DNA of 64,000 bases from Massilia timonae CCUG 45783 (GTDB lineage Bacteria > Pseudomonadota > Gammaproteobacteria > Burkholderiales > Burkholderiaceae_D). Where the stretch lies: NCBI RefSeq assembly GCF_000315425.1, contig NZ_JH992923.1, positions 1,086,789 through 1,150,788 of the forward strand. The letters are read 5' to 3'. Shown here one piece after another: positions 52,016 to 62,226 of the stretch. The position numbers and the translations under genes were made by a program. Every line of letters begins with the position of its first letter. Within the stretch, counting starts at the first letter, position 1. The notes under the pieces are model-generated. The model saw only the letters and a list, made by a program, of their open reading frames with translations. It made no database searches and was not told where the DNA came from.

Positions 52016-52825
52016 ATGTCGGAGACCGTCATCCCCAACCCCTGGCAGGCACTGCGCCAGTTCACGGCCGCGCGCATTGCGCTCGGCCACACCGGCGTCA
52101 GCCAACCCACGTCCGCCCAGCTCGATTTCCAGCTGGCGCACGCGCGCGCGCGCGATGCCGTGCACCTGGCGCTCGACACCGATACGCTGAGTCGGGCGAT
52201 CGAGACCGCATGGCCGGAAGCGGGCCTGTGCAAGGTACTGCACAGCGCCGCTGCCAACCGCAACGTGTACCTGCAACGGCCCGACCTCGGGCGGCGGCTG
52301 GCACCGGAGGCGAGCGCGGCCCTTGCCGCCACGCGCGATCCCTCTGTCGAAGGCCGTCCCTACGACGTCGCGTTCGTCATCACGGACGGCCTTTCCGCGC
52401 TGGCAGTCGCACAGAACGCCGCGCCATTCTTGCAGCTGCTGCGCACGCGACTGCTCGCACAGCGCTGGGCAGTCGCACCGCCATCCGTTGTTCTACAGGG
52501 CCGCGTGGCGGTCGGTGACGAGGTGGGAGAACTGCTCGGCGCCAAGATCGTTGTCGTCCTGATCGGCGAGCGTCCAGGCTTGAGTTCGCCCGACAGCATG
52601 GGCCTGTACATCACGTGGGCGCCGGCCGTCGGCCTGACTGACGAACGGCGCAACTGCATCTCGAACGTACGGCCGGCGGGGCAACCCTATGACGAGGCCG
52701 CGGCGCGGCTCCATTACCTGCTGTCCGAAGCGCGCCGGCGGGAGCTGACCGGCGTGGGGCTCAAGGACGAAACCATTGGAACGGTTGCGCTCGATGGCGA
52801 GCTAAAGCCCAATTTCCTGCTCTAA
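52016..52825 (+). CDS. eutC: Ethanolamine ammonia-lyase small subunit
   Basis: This is the 269-residue small subunit that completes the cobalamin-binding interface with EutB. Conserved parts are the N-terminal NPWQALRQFTAARIALGHTG, the middle YDVAFVITDGLSALAVAQNA, and GRVAVGDEVGELLGAKIVVVLIGERPGLSSPDSMG. The end region ERRNCISNVRPAG is also typical. The ATG at 52016 has GAGGTG 6 nt upstream; readings that start earlier overlap eutB and are not family-like. It forms a two-gene operon with eutB. Confidence 0.95.
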   Translation: MSETVIPNPWQALRQFTAARIALGHTGVSQPTSAQLDFQLAHARARDAVHLALDTDTLSRAIETAWPEAGLCKVLHSAAANRNVYLQRPDLGRRLAPEASAALAATRDPSVEGRPYDVAFVITDGLSALAVAQNAAPFLQLLRTRLLAQRWAVAPPSVVLQGRVAVGDEVGELLGAKIVVVLIGERPGLSSPDSMGLYITWAPAVGLTDERRNCISNVRPAGQPYDEAAARLHYLLSEARRRELTGVGLKDETIGTVALDGELKPNFLL

Positions 52826-53577
52826 TCACTGCGTCATCGCGAGGATTGCTCGCGGAAGCGGGGACGTTGGCAGCGTCGACGCAAGCGCGATCCCAGATGA
52901 TCTGATGGCGCGCGCGCAGCCGTCACAGGTCGGCCTCCTGGACGCGCTGTCACACTGAGCTTGCATTCGTGGGACCGGGACCGGCGCGTCAGCACACTGC
53001 CGCAACCTGGGCCGCGCGGCAAATATTCCCACGGTATCCCAATCTTCAAAACACGCAAAAATACCTGTCAGGGTCGCGCGATCATCGAGACGCGCCCCCT
53101 CCTCTTACCGATCTATGGCGGCTCGACAGATGCGTTGCCGCAAGCAAACAAAGGTACTCGAGAAAAAAGCGCTCGCGCCGTGGTACAGGTCCGTCCAGAA
53201 AGACAGGGCGGTCACACGTCATCCACTTTTCCTGTCCTTGACCAATCATGAAGGCTGTTTCGATCGCGGATTCATCTTGCCCTATGCGTATAAATGTTTT
53301 CCGAAATTAATGTATGCGTGTGGCGCCTTGAAATTTCTTATGCATACAGATTAATACAATTTCAAATAACTTATCGGTATAAGATTTATTTGACAATTCT
53401 TGATCGGATACCAGACATTAATTTTCGCGGCCGCGATTTCCTTCAATACCCTTCTGTTGCTCAGTGATAATTCGCTGCCCGGATTGCTGTTGAAATGGTC
53501 CTCGTCGAAAGGTTAGCCGATGCGTTGTAGAGTTGTAGATTCGTTCATTCATTTTTTATCTTAGGAATAAACCAACC
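52826..53577. other. Intergenic region between eutC and the PEP-CTERM gene
   Basis: There are 752 nt with no convincing gene. A small perfect hairpin (CGCGAG-GATTG-CTCGCG, 52838-52854) follows eutC but has no T-run. The first half is GC-rich. From about 53280 the sequence turns clearly AT-rich, with TTGACA near 53390, and probably carries the promoter of the PEP-CTERM gene; no well-spaced -10 was found. Confidence 0.5.
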
Positions 53578-53959
53578 ATGGTCCGAAAATTAATAATGGC
53601 CTTCACGGCCGCCCTGTTAACAAATTCCGCAATGGCTGCGACAATCGACTTTGAGTCTCAGGATGGTGGCTACGGATACTACGACTACAGCTTTCTTGAA
53701 GATGGATTCAAAGTTAGTTATTCAGCGATCGATCCATTCGGATTTTATCTTATGGATAACCCCGCTGACCATTTAGGCATGTGCGGCACCGGCTGCGCTT
53801 CAAATGGAACGACTGCATTCTATGGTTTTAATGGGAGTAGTATCACCTTCAATCTCGAGAACAAAGGCTTGTTCTCCTTCACATCATTGGATGTCGCCCA
53901 GACCTTTCTTGGCTACGGTCGTCCCTTGACCCTGACGCTCACTGCGATGGGGCTTAATG
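53578..53959 (+). pseudogene. PEP-CTERM exported protein, 5' part (split by IS)
   Basis: This is the first 127 codons of an exported protein with a signal peptide (MAFTAALLTNSAMAATIDFE) and a Gly/Tyr-rich start of the mature part. It then reads SSITFNLENKGLFSFTSLDV and is cut at AMGLN by the insertion sequence. As it stands the reading continues 15 codons into the element and stops. It would lack the membrane-sorting tail that lies beyond the element at 55445-55707. Joining the two sides and dropping one copy of the 9-bp repeat restores one open frame of about 211 codons. Confidence 0.85.
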
Positions 53960-55444
53960 CACCTCGTTATACACAAGTCCGCCAGCCTCACCACGCCGGC
54001 TGAAAATCCCGTTTACTTTCAATGACTTGCCAGCGCCCTTGTAAACCTTTGCAAAATCGCGTTTACTCTCGTCTTTTGCGTGGCGCAATTGGCGAGCAAA
54101 TCGAAGGGATGGACCGATTCGGAGTTTGAGCAACTCGACCTGGGCGACGCGCGCCTGAACCGGCGAGCGAGGACACTGATGGAAACAATGGCGGGGGCAC
54201 CGACGGCGAGCGTGCCAAAGGCCTGTAACGGCTGGGGTGAGACGATGGCCGCGTATCGCTTCTTCGACAATGACGGCGTCGACTGGCGGGCAATCCTGGA
54301 GCCGCACTGGCAGCAAACGGAACAGCGAATGGCCGAGCAGTCGGTGGTGCTGTGTCTGCAGGACACGACCGAACTGGACTTTAACGGACAGCAGGCGCGC
54401 GGCCTCGGACCGCTCAGCTATGAAGCGCAGCGCGGCATGTACGTCCACCCCACCTACGCGGTGACGACGGCGCGCGAGCCGCTGGGGATCCTGGACGTGT
54501 GGATGTGGGCGCGCGCGCTGCGCGACACCAACGGCCAGCGCGGCGGCCCCAAGGAAAGCCTGCGCTGGATCGAAGGCTACGAAAGACTGGCGGAACTGGC
54601 ACCGCGCCTGCCCGCCACGCGCTTGGTGTATGTGGCCGACCGCGAGCCGGACATGCTGCCCTGGATGGCGCGGGCGCAGCAGCTCGACTGCCCGGTGGAC
54701 TGGCTGGTGCGCGCCGCGCACAACCGCTGCTTGCCCAACAGCGAGAAGCTGTGGCCGCATGCCACGGAAGGCGCGCCGCTGGGGGAAATCGAGTTCGCGC
54801 TGGCCGCGCGGCCGGGCGCCAAGGCGCGCATCGTGCGCCAGCAGCTGTGGGCACGCCGGGTCGAACTGAACGCGGGCAAGGGCAAGGTGGTGACCGCCAC
54901 ATGCATCGTGGCGCGTGAACACGGCGCTCCGGCCGGCGTCAAGCCGATCGAATGGCGCCTGCTGACGAACCGGGTCGCCACCAGCGCGGCCGAGGTGGCC
55001 GAATTGATCGACTGGTATCGCGCCCGCTGGGAAATTGAAATGCTGTTCAATGTGCTCAAGAACGGCTGCAAGGTCGAGGAACTTCAGCTGGGCACGATCG
55101 AGCGCATCGAGCGCGCACTGGCGCTGTACTTGGTCGTAGCCTGGCGCATTGCCTATCTGGTACGCATGGGCCGTACCTGCCCGAACCTGGATGCCCACTT
55201 GTTCTTTGATCCCGATGAGATACGCGGCGCCTACTTGCTCAACAAATTACGCCCCCAGCCCAACCCGGCGTTAAACGAAGTAATACGCTTGATCGCCCGC
55301 GCGGGCGGCTTCTTGGGCCGAAAAGGTGATGGCGAACCTGGTGCCAAGACCCTCTGGGAAGGGCTGCGCGACGTGCGCGCCTCAGCTCTCACCCTTCAAG
55401 CACTACGCGAACTTGGAGACTGACGAGTTGTGTATAACGAGGTG
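53960..55444. mobile_element. IS4-family (IS50-like) insertion sequence, complete
   Basis: The 1485-bp element is bounded by perfect 17-bp inverted repeats, CACCTCGTTATACACAA and its complement. It is flanked on both sides by the direct repeat GGCTTAATG (53951-53959 and 55445-55453). A 9-bp target duplication is usual for the IS50 group of IS4. One transposase gene fills it. It splits a PEP-CTERM gene, and the perfect duplication indicates a recent insertion. Confidence 0.92.
54080..55423 (+). CDS. IS4-family (IS50/Tn5-type) transposase
   Basis: This is a DDE transposase of about 447 residues. The N-terminal DNA-binding part reads WTDSEFEQLDLGDARLNRRA. The first catalytic Asp is in VVLCLQDTTELDF, the second in YVADREPDM, and the Glu is in the YREK-type motif YRARWEIEMLFNVLKNGCK. 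These match Tn5/IS50-type transposases. The listed start is a GTG at 54080; no strong ribosome site is seen and a nearby alternative start cannot be excluded. It lies wholly inside the intact element, so it is probably active. Confidence 0.88.
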   Translation: MAQLASKSKGWTDSEFEQLDLGDARLNRRARTLMETMAGAPTASVPKACNGWGETMAAYRFFDNDGVDWRAILEPHWQQTEQRMAEQSVVLCLQDTTELDFNGQQARGLGPLSYEAQRGMYVHPTYAVTTAREPLGILDVWMWARALRDTNGQRGGPKESLRWIEGYERLAELAPRLPATRLVYVADREPDMLPWMARAQQLDCPVDWLVRAAHNRCLPNSEKLWPHATEGAPLGEIEFALAARPGAKARIVRQQLWARRVELNAGKGKVVTATCIVAREHGAPAGVKPIEWRLLTNRVATSAAEVAELIDWYRARWEIEMLFNVLKNGCKVEELQLGTIERIERALALYLVVAWRIAYLVRMGRTCPNLDAHLFFDPDEIRGAYLLNKLRPQPNPALNEVIRLIARAGGFLGRKGDGEPGAKTLWEGLRDVRASALTLQALRELGD

Positions 55445-55707
55445 GGCTTAATGGCGTCGTAACGAACACGATCTTCGTGGAAGAGAATCTGGCTGAATCA
55501 TTTTCAAATTTTAACTTTAAAGACTTTGTCAACATTTCGTCACTGACGATCACCGGCGGACAAGAATTCCCGGAGTTTGCGATTGATAATGTCGTCCTCT
55601 CTCCCGCAGAGGTTCCAGAACCCGCATCCTGGGCAACGCTGATTGCCGGCCTTGGAATCATTCGCTCAGTTCGCCGCCGGCGCTTGCCCAGTGGCCTCGC
55701 CCGATAG
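55445..55707 (+). pseudogene. PEP-CTERM exported protein, 3' part (split by IS)
   Basis: In the frame of the 5' part this reads GVVTNTIFVEENLAESFSNF, then SSLTITGGQEFPEFAIDNVV, and ends with VPEPASWATLIAGLGIIRSV followed by a run of arginines. That is a PEP-CTERM sorting tail: the VPEP motif, a membrane helix, and a basic end, recognised by exosortase. Such proteins are typically exported with exopolysaccharide. Without the upstream part it has no signal peptide or start, so the protein is lost in this strain. Confidence 0.85.
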
Positions 55708-56120
55708 AATCGTTGTTCGGTAAATAATATCGAGCTCCGCATTCCTCAGGCTCGCGCGCCAAAGCCAGCTGTCCAGTCTTGCTTGGTCATTGACCCGTTT
55801 GACGTACAGCTGCATTCTGGACGAAATAGGCCTCACGCCGTGCGAATGCGAACCATGCAGAAGCCAAGTTGGACGTTTGCCATTACACTGCCGGCTTCTA
55901 CGACTGCGAGTGCTCGCATTCTGTATCGGGCAATCCGCCGCCCGGCGTCCAGGAACGCAAAATGGCAGAGGAAGGACATATCGTCGTGTCTGAAATTACT
56001 TGACCTCCACAGTTCAAGAATGTCTACAATTGTCATGACGATTCACACGTCTCAATATCCTGGCTTAACGCGGAATCCAGCTAGCATTGACAATAGTCAC
56101 CGGTACCTGTGCGTCGCCGT
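55708..56120. other. Intergenic region with no supported gene
   Basis: There are 413 nt between the PEP-CTERM gene end and the convergent sensor-kinase end. Short open frames exist, but none has a ribosome site or a recognisable product. No strong terminator hairpin with a T-run was found. Confidence 0.4.
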
Positions 56121-58033
56121 CTATCGGCTGACCCTGGCTACCGTTGCAATGAACTGATCAAAATCAACCGGTTTTCGAATATGCGTCTCGAATCCTGCGG
56201 AGAGCGCATGGCTCACATCGGTGGGGCGGGTGAAGCCGCTCAGTGCGATCGCCGGGGTGCTTGCAGTGGCTTGCAATGTACGGAGCGCCGCCAGTAAAGC
56301 GTATCCATCCATCTCCGGCATGCCAATGTCCGAAATAATCAAATGAAAGGTTTCTGCGGCGCCATCCACAAGTTCCAAGGCCTGGGAAGGGCCAGGTGCC
56401 GATGTCACTTGCGCCCCTTCGGTTTCCAACAGCGCCGCAAGCGCTTCGACCGTCTCGGTGGCATCGTCTACGAGCAGGATACGCTTGCCGACCAGGCCTC
56501 CTGTTTTCAAGGTATCGGTCGACGGCAGCGATGACTGCGGGTTCGTAACTGGAAAATAGATGCGGAACGTGGCGCCAAGCCCCACTCCCTTGGACTCGGC
56601 CTCTACCCTGCCCCCGTGACTGTCGATAAGCTCTTTGACGAGCGCCAAGCCAATACCCATGCCCCCGTACTGCCGAGCGGTACCGTTGTTCCCTTGACGG
56701 AACATGTCAAATATATGGGGAAGGATATGGGGAAGGAGTTCTGGGGCAATTCCGCTTCCGGTGTCCGTGACCTCGATGCATGCTACATCATCGAATTCAC
56801 GTCGAACCTGCACGCGCACTGTTCCACCCTGTGGGGTGAATTTCAATGCATTGCTCAGCAAGTTCCACACGATCTGCTCAATCCTGACAACGTCGCCTTG
56901 GATGATCAGCTCGCCAGTACAGACATCGGTGTGAAGCGTCAGTTTTTTTTGCTTCGCCTCGTCTTCCATCAGTTTGACGACCTGGCTTACACTTTCCGCG
57001 AGGTCGAGCTGCGAATATGTCAGGGTCAGCTTGCCAGTGTGCAAGCGCGACAGGTCCATCAAGTCATCGATGATCCGCGCTTGCCCCTTCACCATGCGCT
57101 TGATCGTGTCAGTCCCGCGCGCGACCACAGGAAGCGCGGCGGCCTCGGGAAGACGGCTCAGCATTTCCGCGGTCAGCTGAATCAGATTCAGCGGTTGTTT
57201 GAGCTCGTGGGAGAGCACGGCAAAGAATTCATCACGCACTCGCGCAGCCTCCTCGGCCCGGATTCTTTCCTGTTTTTCCGATTCCAGCCTGGCATCCTGC
57301 TGATCGTGCCGCCATTTGGAATCGGTCATGTCCCGGGCAATCTTGACGAAACCGCCGATTTCGTCGTCCACCAAAGGCGAGGTAATACCACTGCAGAAGA
57401 CGCGCGTGCCATTGCGACGCACATGCCAGCGGTCGTCCTCGGAACGGCCGTCCATTCTTGCACGGTGCAGTTCTTCAGTGAATATGCCGGCATCGCGGTC
57501 TTCGGGCGTGTACAGAATATCGCCGCCATGGCCGACGATATAGGATGCAGGATAGCCGAACATCCGCTCGGCACCACCGTTCCAGCTGGTAATGATGCCA
57601 TCGTTGTTCATCGTGGTAATCGCATAGTCGCGGGTGCTGGCTGCAATGAGGCGCATCTGTCGCTCACTGCCAAGCAGCCTTTCTTCGGCCAGCTTGCGAC
57701 GGGAAATATCGATGAACGACAACACCAGCCCCTCGATCCTGTCTTCCGCCGTGCGGTAAGGCAAAAGGCGGGCGATGTACCACGTGCCATCGGTCGTGCC
57801 GCGCACTTCACGCTCGACCGGCTGCAGCGTGGAGAACACTTGTTCTATGTCGCTTTCCATTGAGGGATAATCCAGCCGACAATTTATATCGAGGATAGAA
57901 CGTTCGATATCGGCGCTGATCAGGTTGAACAGTCGCGTGCAGGGCTTCGAATAACGCTTGATGTTAAGGTTGCGGCCGATAAAAAGGATCGCGATTTCGG
58001 TTGCCGAAAGAAAGTTCTGCAGGTCGTCGTTGG
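56121..58033 (-). pseudogene. CheB-CheR-PAS hybrid histidine kinase, 3' part (split by IS256)
   Basis: This is the C-terminal half, about 635 codons, of a large chemotaxis-like sensor kinase. From the insertion it reads SNDDLQNFLSATEIAILFIG, a PAS domain. A second PAS domain follows (ASTRDYAITTMNNDGIITSWN). Then come HisKA (FFAVLSHELKQPLNLIQLTAE), a HATPase domain (WNLLSNALKF, DTGSGIAPELL, YGGMGIGLAL) and a C-terminal receiver (ILLVDDATET, LIISDIGMPEMDGY). It has lost its own start. Reading through the IS end in the same frame gives an artificial N-terminus. Removing the element and one direct repeat rejoins it to the CheB-CheR part at 59398-61659. Confidence 0.88.
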
Positions 58034-59397
58034 AGCCTGTCAGAATTTCTGTGTGGAACGGGGTCATGAAATAATCCCGAAAGGACTGTTCCATGACCGA
58101 AGTGATGACCACCAAGAAGCCCAAAAAACAGAAAGCAGCGTACCCGTTTCCCGTTGAGCTGATCGACCAGTTGCTGGCCCAGGTTGAGAACAAGGACGCC
58201 GAGTCGATCCTTGGCGAATCGGGCCTCGCCGGGCAGCTCAAAAAAATGCTGGCCGAGCGTATGTTGTCGGCCGAGTTGAACCACCACCTGGCCAACGAGG
58301 AAGACGGCAGCAGAAACCACCGCAACGGTAGCAGCCCGAAGAAGGTCTTGACGCCAGGCGGGGAGCTCCACCTGGACATTCCGCGCGATCGTCTGTCGAG
58401 CTTCGAGCCCAAACTGGTGGCCAAACATCAGCGCCGGATGTCGGGCTTCGACGATCACGTTATCAGCATGTACGCTCGTGGTATGAGCGTGCGCGAGATT
58501 CAGGCGCATTTGCTGGAGTTGTACGGCACCGAGGTGTCGCCAGACCTGATTTCGACCATCACCGACGAAGTGCTCGAGGAGGTCGCGCAGTGGCAGCAGC
58601 GGCCGCTCGAGGCGATGTATCCGATCGTGTATTTCGACGCGTTGCGCCTGAAGATCCGGGACGAAGGCACGGTCAAGAACAAGGCCGTATATCTGGCCTT
58701 GGGCATTCGTGCCGACGGCCGCAAGGAAGTGCTGGGTCTGTGGATCGAACAGACCGAAGGCGCCAAATTCTGGCTGAAGGTTTTCAACGAACTCAAGAAC
58801 CGCGGACTGGACGATATCCTGATCGCCGTCGTCGATGGCCTGCGCGGCTTCCCGGAGGCCATCGAGGCCGTTTATCCGCAAGCGCAGATCCAGACGTGCA
58901 TCGTGCACCTGATCCGCAATTCGACGACGCTTGCGGCCTGGAAGGACCGGAAGGAACTGGCAGCGGCGCTCAAGCCGATCTACCACGCTGCCAACGCCGA
59001 GCTGGCCGAAGCGGCGCTGGATGCCTTTGCAGAAGGCCCATGGGGCACCAAGTTTCCGACCGTGGCCGCGATGTGGCGGCGCCAGTGGCAGCAGGTGATT
59101 CCGTTCTTTGCCTACCCACCTGAAGTGCGCACGATCATCTACACGACCAACGCTATTGAAAGCCTGCATATGCGTCTGCGGAAGATCGTCAAGAACCGTG
59201 GTCACTTCCCCAGCGACGAAGCCGCGACCAAGTTATTGTTCCTGGCCTTGCGCAATATCGAGAAAGATTGGAAGATGCCACAGCGTACCTGGAAGCAGGC
59301 TGCCAACCAGTTCGCCATCATGTTCGGCGAGCGCTTCACGAACGCGATTATCTAACTACGAATTCTGGCCCCGCACACAGAATTTCTGACAGGTCCC
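58034..59397. mobile_element. IS256-family insertion sequence, complete
   Basis: The element is about 1364 bp with ends carrying CCTGTCAGAA(A/T)TTCTGTGTG as inverted repeats. It is flanked by the direct repeat GTCGTTGG (58026-58033 and 59398-59405), within a shared CGTCGTTGGA on both sides. An 8-bp duplication is normal for IS256. The exact last bases of each end are ambiguous by 1-2 nt. It splits the CheB-CheR-kinase gene. Confidence 0.88.
58093..59355 (+). CDS. IS256-family (mutator-type) transposase
   Basis: This is a 420-residue transposase of the IS256/MULE type. Landmarks are AGQLKKMLAERMLSAELNHHL near the start and DDHVISMYARGMSVREIQAH. The first catalytic Asp is in IVYFDALRLKIRDEG, the second in IAVVDGLRGFPEAIEAVYP, and IVHLIRNS follows. 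The last catalytic Glu is in IYTTNAIESLHMRLRK. Length and motifs are complete. It is the only gene of the element and is read opposite to the interrupted kinase gene. Confidence 0.93.
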   Translation: MTEVMTTKKPKKQKAAYPFPVELIDQLLAQVENKDAESILGESGLAGQLKKMLAERMLSAELNHHLANEEDGSRNHRNGSSPKKVLTPGGELHLDIPRDRLSSFEPKLVAKHQRRMSGFDDHVISMYARGMSVREIQAHLLELYGTEVSPDLISTITDEVLEEVAQWQQRPLEAMYPIVYFDALRLKIRDEGTVKNKAVYLALGIRADGRKEVLGLWIEQTEGAKFWLKVFNELKNRGLDDILIAVVDGLRGFPEAIEAVYPQAQIQTCIVHLIRNSTTLAAWKDRKELAAALKPIYHAANAELAEAALDAFAEGPWGTKFPTVAAMWRRQWQQVIPFFAYPPEVRTIIYTTNAIESLHMRLRKIVKNRGHFPSDEAATKLLFLALRNIEKDWKMPQRTWKQAANQFAIMFGERFTNAII

Positions 59398-61659
59398 GTC
59401 GTTGGATTTCGCCGTCTCGTCGACCTTCATCTTCAATTCGGTGTTGACGGTAATGAGTTCCTCGTTAATCGACTGCAATTCTTCCTTGCTGGTTTCGAGT
59501 TCCTCAGCAGTCGAACGCAACTCCTCATTGCTCGCCTGCAACTCCTCATTCGATCCTTTCAGATCCTCCAGTGTCGTTTCATATTGTTCGATCGCGGAAT
59601 GCAAGTGTTCCTTCGTCTGCTTTAATTCCTGTTCAAGGTGCAATGCAACGACGTTGTCGCCATTCTGTAGACCGGATGGACTGGTGTCGATCGAACTCTC
59701 GCGTTCCTCGAATACCAGCAGCATGACGCCTGTAGCGGCATCGCGGTCGCGAGCGGGATGGATGTTGATGCGGACGAAAATTTCAGCATTCCCATCACGT
59801 ATCGACATGAAGCGCGTCTGCACATCCACGTGATTCTGTGTCGCCTGGAACAAGGCGGCGCGAAATTCCAGCTGCAGATCTGGATGCAGGGTCGCCATGA
59901 TGTCGTGCGAGGGCTCGCCGCCTGAATGGCGAAGGAATCTCCAGGCTTGTTTCGTGGCATAGATGATCTGGTGGCTCCGGTCGAGGAGTACGCCGGGAGG
60001 GCCAGAGATTTCCACGAGCTTACGGTATAAGTCTTGCGGAGAGACGCGCTGCTGGTCCGTGCTGTTTGTCGTCGCCTTGGCGGGTACGCCTTCGGGTCTA
60101 CCGACGAGGAGCGGCACGTGAAACGCCCGTTCCGGCCGAGCGTTTACGGGCCGATAAATACGGTTTTTCTTGTCGACTGGAGTGAAATAACGTGCGACGG
60201 CCTCTGCCGACTCGGCCGTACCCAGAAACAGATAGCCGTTCGGACGCAAGGCGTAATGCAGAATTTCCATCACCTTGGTCTGGATATCCCGATCGAGATA
60301 GATCAGCAGGTTGCGACAAGATATCAGGTGCAACTGCGAAAATGGGGGATCCCGCAAGATGTTGTGGATCGCAAACAGCACCTTTTCCCGTATCTCCCGT
60401 TTCACGCACAAATGCTCATCCTGTCGGTCGAAATATTGCCGCAGCCGGGAAGGGGTGACATCGGTAACGATCGATCCGGGATACCTGCCGGTGCGTGCCG
60501 CGGCAATAGCGCGCTCGTCGATGTCGGACGCAAATACCTGTACTGGCCTGGGTGTGGCCAACAAGCTGTTCTGGTCGGCGAAAAGCATGGCGATCGAGTA
60601 GGCCTCTTCGCCGGTAGCGCATCCCACCGACCAGGCACGGACTTGTTCCGTCTCCTTCACCTCCTCGAAAATATGTGGAATGACATCGCGCTCCAACGCG
60701 TCAAAAGCGATGCGGTCGCGAAAGAAATTCGTGACGCTGATGAGCATGTCTTGGAGTAATGCTGCCGCTTCCTCGCTGTGCTCTTCGAGGTAACGCCGGT
60801 AGGCGACGACATCGGCCAGGCCGCGAACCTGGAGCCGCCTTTCGATCCTGCGCAGGACGGTTGCACGTTTATAGTGTTTGAAATCGTGGCCCGTTCGCTG
60901 GTGCAGCAGCTGCAGAATGTCGCGCAGTGCAAGTTCTGCTTGCTGTGCGTGTGCTTCGGCACTATCGATGTAAACGCTCCGCTCCAGATGTCCTGCCGTA
61001 GGCAGCTGCAGTACGCGTGCGTTACGGCCTAATTCGAGCAACTTCTGCGGCATCTCGCTTGCCGGCAATACCACGTCGACCGTCCCCCTTTCCAGCGCAC
61101 TGCGCGGCATGCTGTCGTATTCGGCATCGTCGGGTGACTGGACGAATGTCATGCCCCCCTTTTCCTTGATTCTTGCAATGCCGACTGCACCATCGGAGCC
61201 TGCCCCCGACAGAATGACGCCGATTGCCCGTTCCCGATGTACTTCGGCAAGGGTGCGAAAGAACATGTCGATGGCAACATGGCGGCCGCGAGGACGCGCG
61301 GCCGAGACGACCTGCAGCGAGCCGTCGTTCATCAATAAATCCAGCGCCGGCGAGATGAGATAGACATGGCCAGCCTCGATGGGCGTGACTTCCGTGACCT
61401 GAGTGACCGGCATCCTGGTTTTCGCTTGCAGGATCTTGTCGAGATTGCTTTCGTGCTTTGGCGAAAGGTGGAGGACGACGACGAATGCCATGCCGTTTTC
61501 GGCTGGCATTGCCTCAAGAAAGCGGCTCAGCGCCTCGATCCCCCCCGCGGAGGCGCCAATGCCGACAACGGGAAACTCCAGCGTGCTCGGGATGAAATCG
61601 CGATCAGGTGGAGGGAATTCCAACACTTTACGTTCGTTATCGTTCATGGAAATACTCAC
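59398..61659 (-). pseudogene. CheB-CheR-PAS hybrid histidine kinase, 5' part (split by IS256)
   Basis: This is the first 750 or so codons of the interrupted sensor. The CheB methylesterase domain has GIGASAGGIEAL with the catalytic Ser, VLHLSPKHES with the His, and GAGSDGAVGI with the Asp. The CheR methyltransferase domain has HYKRATVLRRIERRL, SVTNFFRD and GCATGEEAYSIAML. A PAS domain follows (RKLVEISGPPGVLLDRSHQ) and then a long heptad coiled coil (NEELQASNEELRSTAEEL), where the element sits. A GTG at 61659 with AAAGG 5 nt upstream is preferred; an ATG at 61647 is possible. Truncated here, it ends in IS-derived residues and lacks the kinase. The intact protein would have had about 1388 residues. 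Confidence 0.88.
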
Positions 61660-61697
61660 ATTGGCCTTTGGGTCAAGGAACGAGCATAACGCGTTTT

Positions 61698-62081
61698 TTA
61701 TGTGAAATCCGTGCGGGCGCCGATTAAATATTTGGTGGCGGGCGGTGCTTTGCCTTCACTTGACCATGTACCTGGTTCCATCGAGATCCCCAATTTTTCC
61801 GTGCGCGCGCAGTCAAAGATGCGAGTGCCTTGGCACGCCGGATACGTTCTCGACGAAGATCTCAAATGGATGCCGAACCTGTACGCATGTTGTTGCCACA
61901 AGTCCTGTCCATATGCCTGCGCCACAAGGCCGCCAAGGTCGATATGCTGCGCTACGATATAGATCGGGTTCAGACTCGTATCCAGGCGAACATCCGTTTC
62001 CGACCATGCAGAATGAAGGCGCTCGATCTGCGGCAACAGCCATCGGATTCTGAACGCCCGATTGGGCGTCACGGTCGGCAC
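61698..62081 (-). CDS. Possible small hypothetical protein
   Basis: This is an open frame of 127 codons with fairly GC-rich third positions, beginning with GTG and reading IERLHSAWSETDVRLDTSLN then HIDLGGLVAQAYGQDLWQQH. It resembles no family I know and has no clear ribosome site. It ends 38 nt before the CheB-CheR gene on the same strand, so it could be a short leader gene. A chance open frame in GC-rich DNA is equally possible. Otherwise the region 61660-62226 holds only the promoter at 62123. Confidence 0.3.
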   Translation of the reverse strand: MPTVTPNRAFRIRWLLPQIERLHSAWSETDVRLDTSLNPIYIVAQHIDLGGLVAQAYGQDLWQQHAYRFGIHLRSSSRTYPACQGTRIFDCARTEKLGISMEPGTWSSEGKAPPATKYLIGARTDFT

Positions 62082-62122
62082 GGCGCCAGCATCATACCGT
62101 CAGTCAGTTGATTATTATTAAT

Positions 62123-62150
62123 TTGACAATTAATGAGGCGTTGTTATACT
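62123..62150 (+). promoter_or_regulatory. Strong sigma-70-like promoter
   Basis: TTGACA (6 of 6) and TATACT (5 of 6) are separated by 16 nt in an AT-rich stretch. Transcription would begin about 70 nt before the ATG at 62227 of the REC-PAS-GGDEF-EAL gene. It is the best promoter match I found in the window. Confidence 0.7.
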
Positions 62151-62226
62151 GGGTTTATTCCATCAGTCAACGGTTGCGGCGTAGTCGATGCCCGCCAGTC
62201 CACCAGCAATACCAGCGGGAGACGCC

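Noticed and set aside
52838-52854. Hairpin after eutC as a terminator
   Set aside because: The stem is only 6 bp and no T-run follows, so an intrinsic terminator is not supported.
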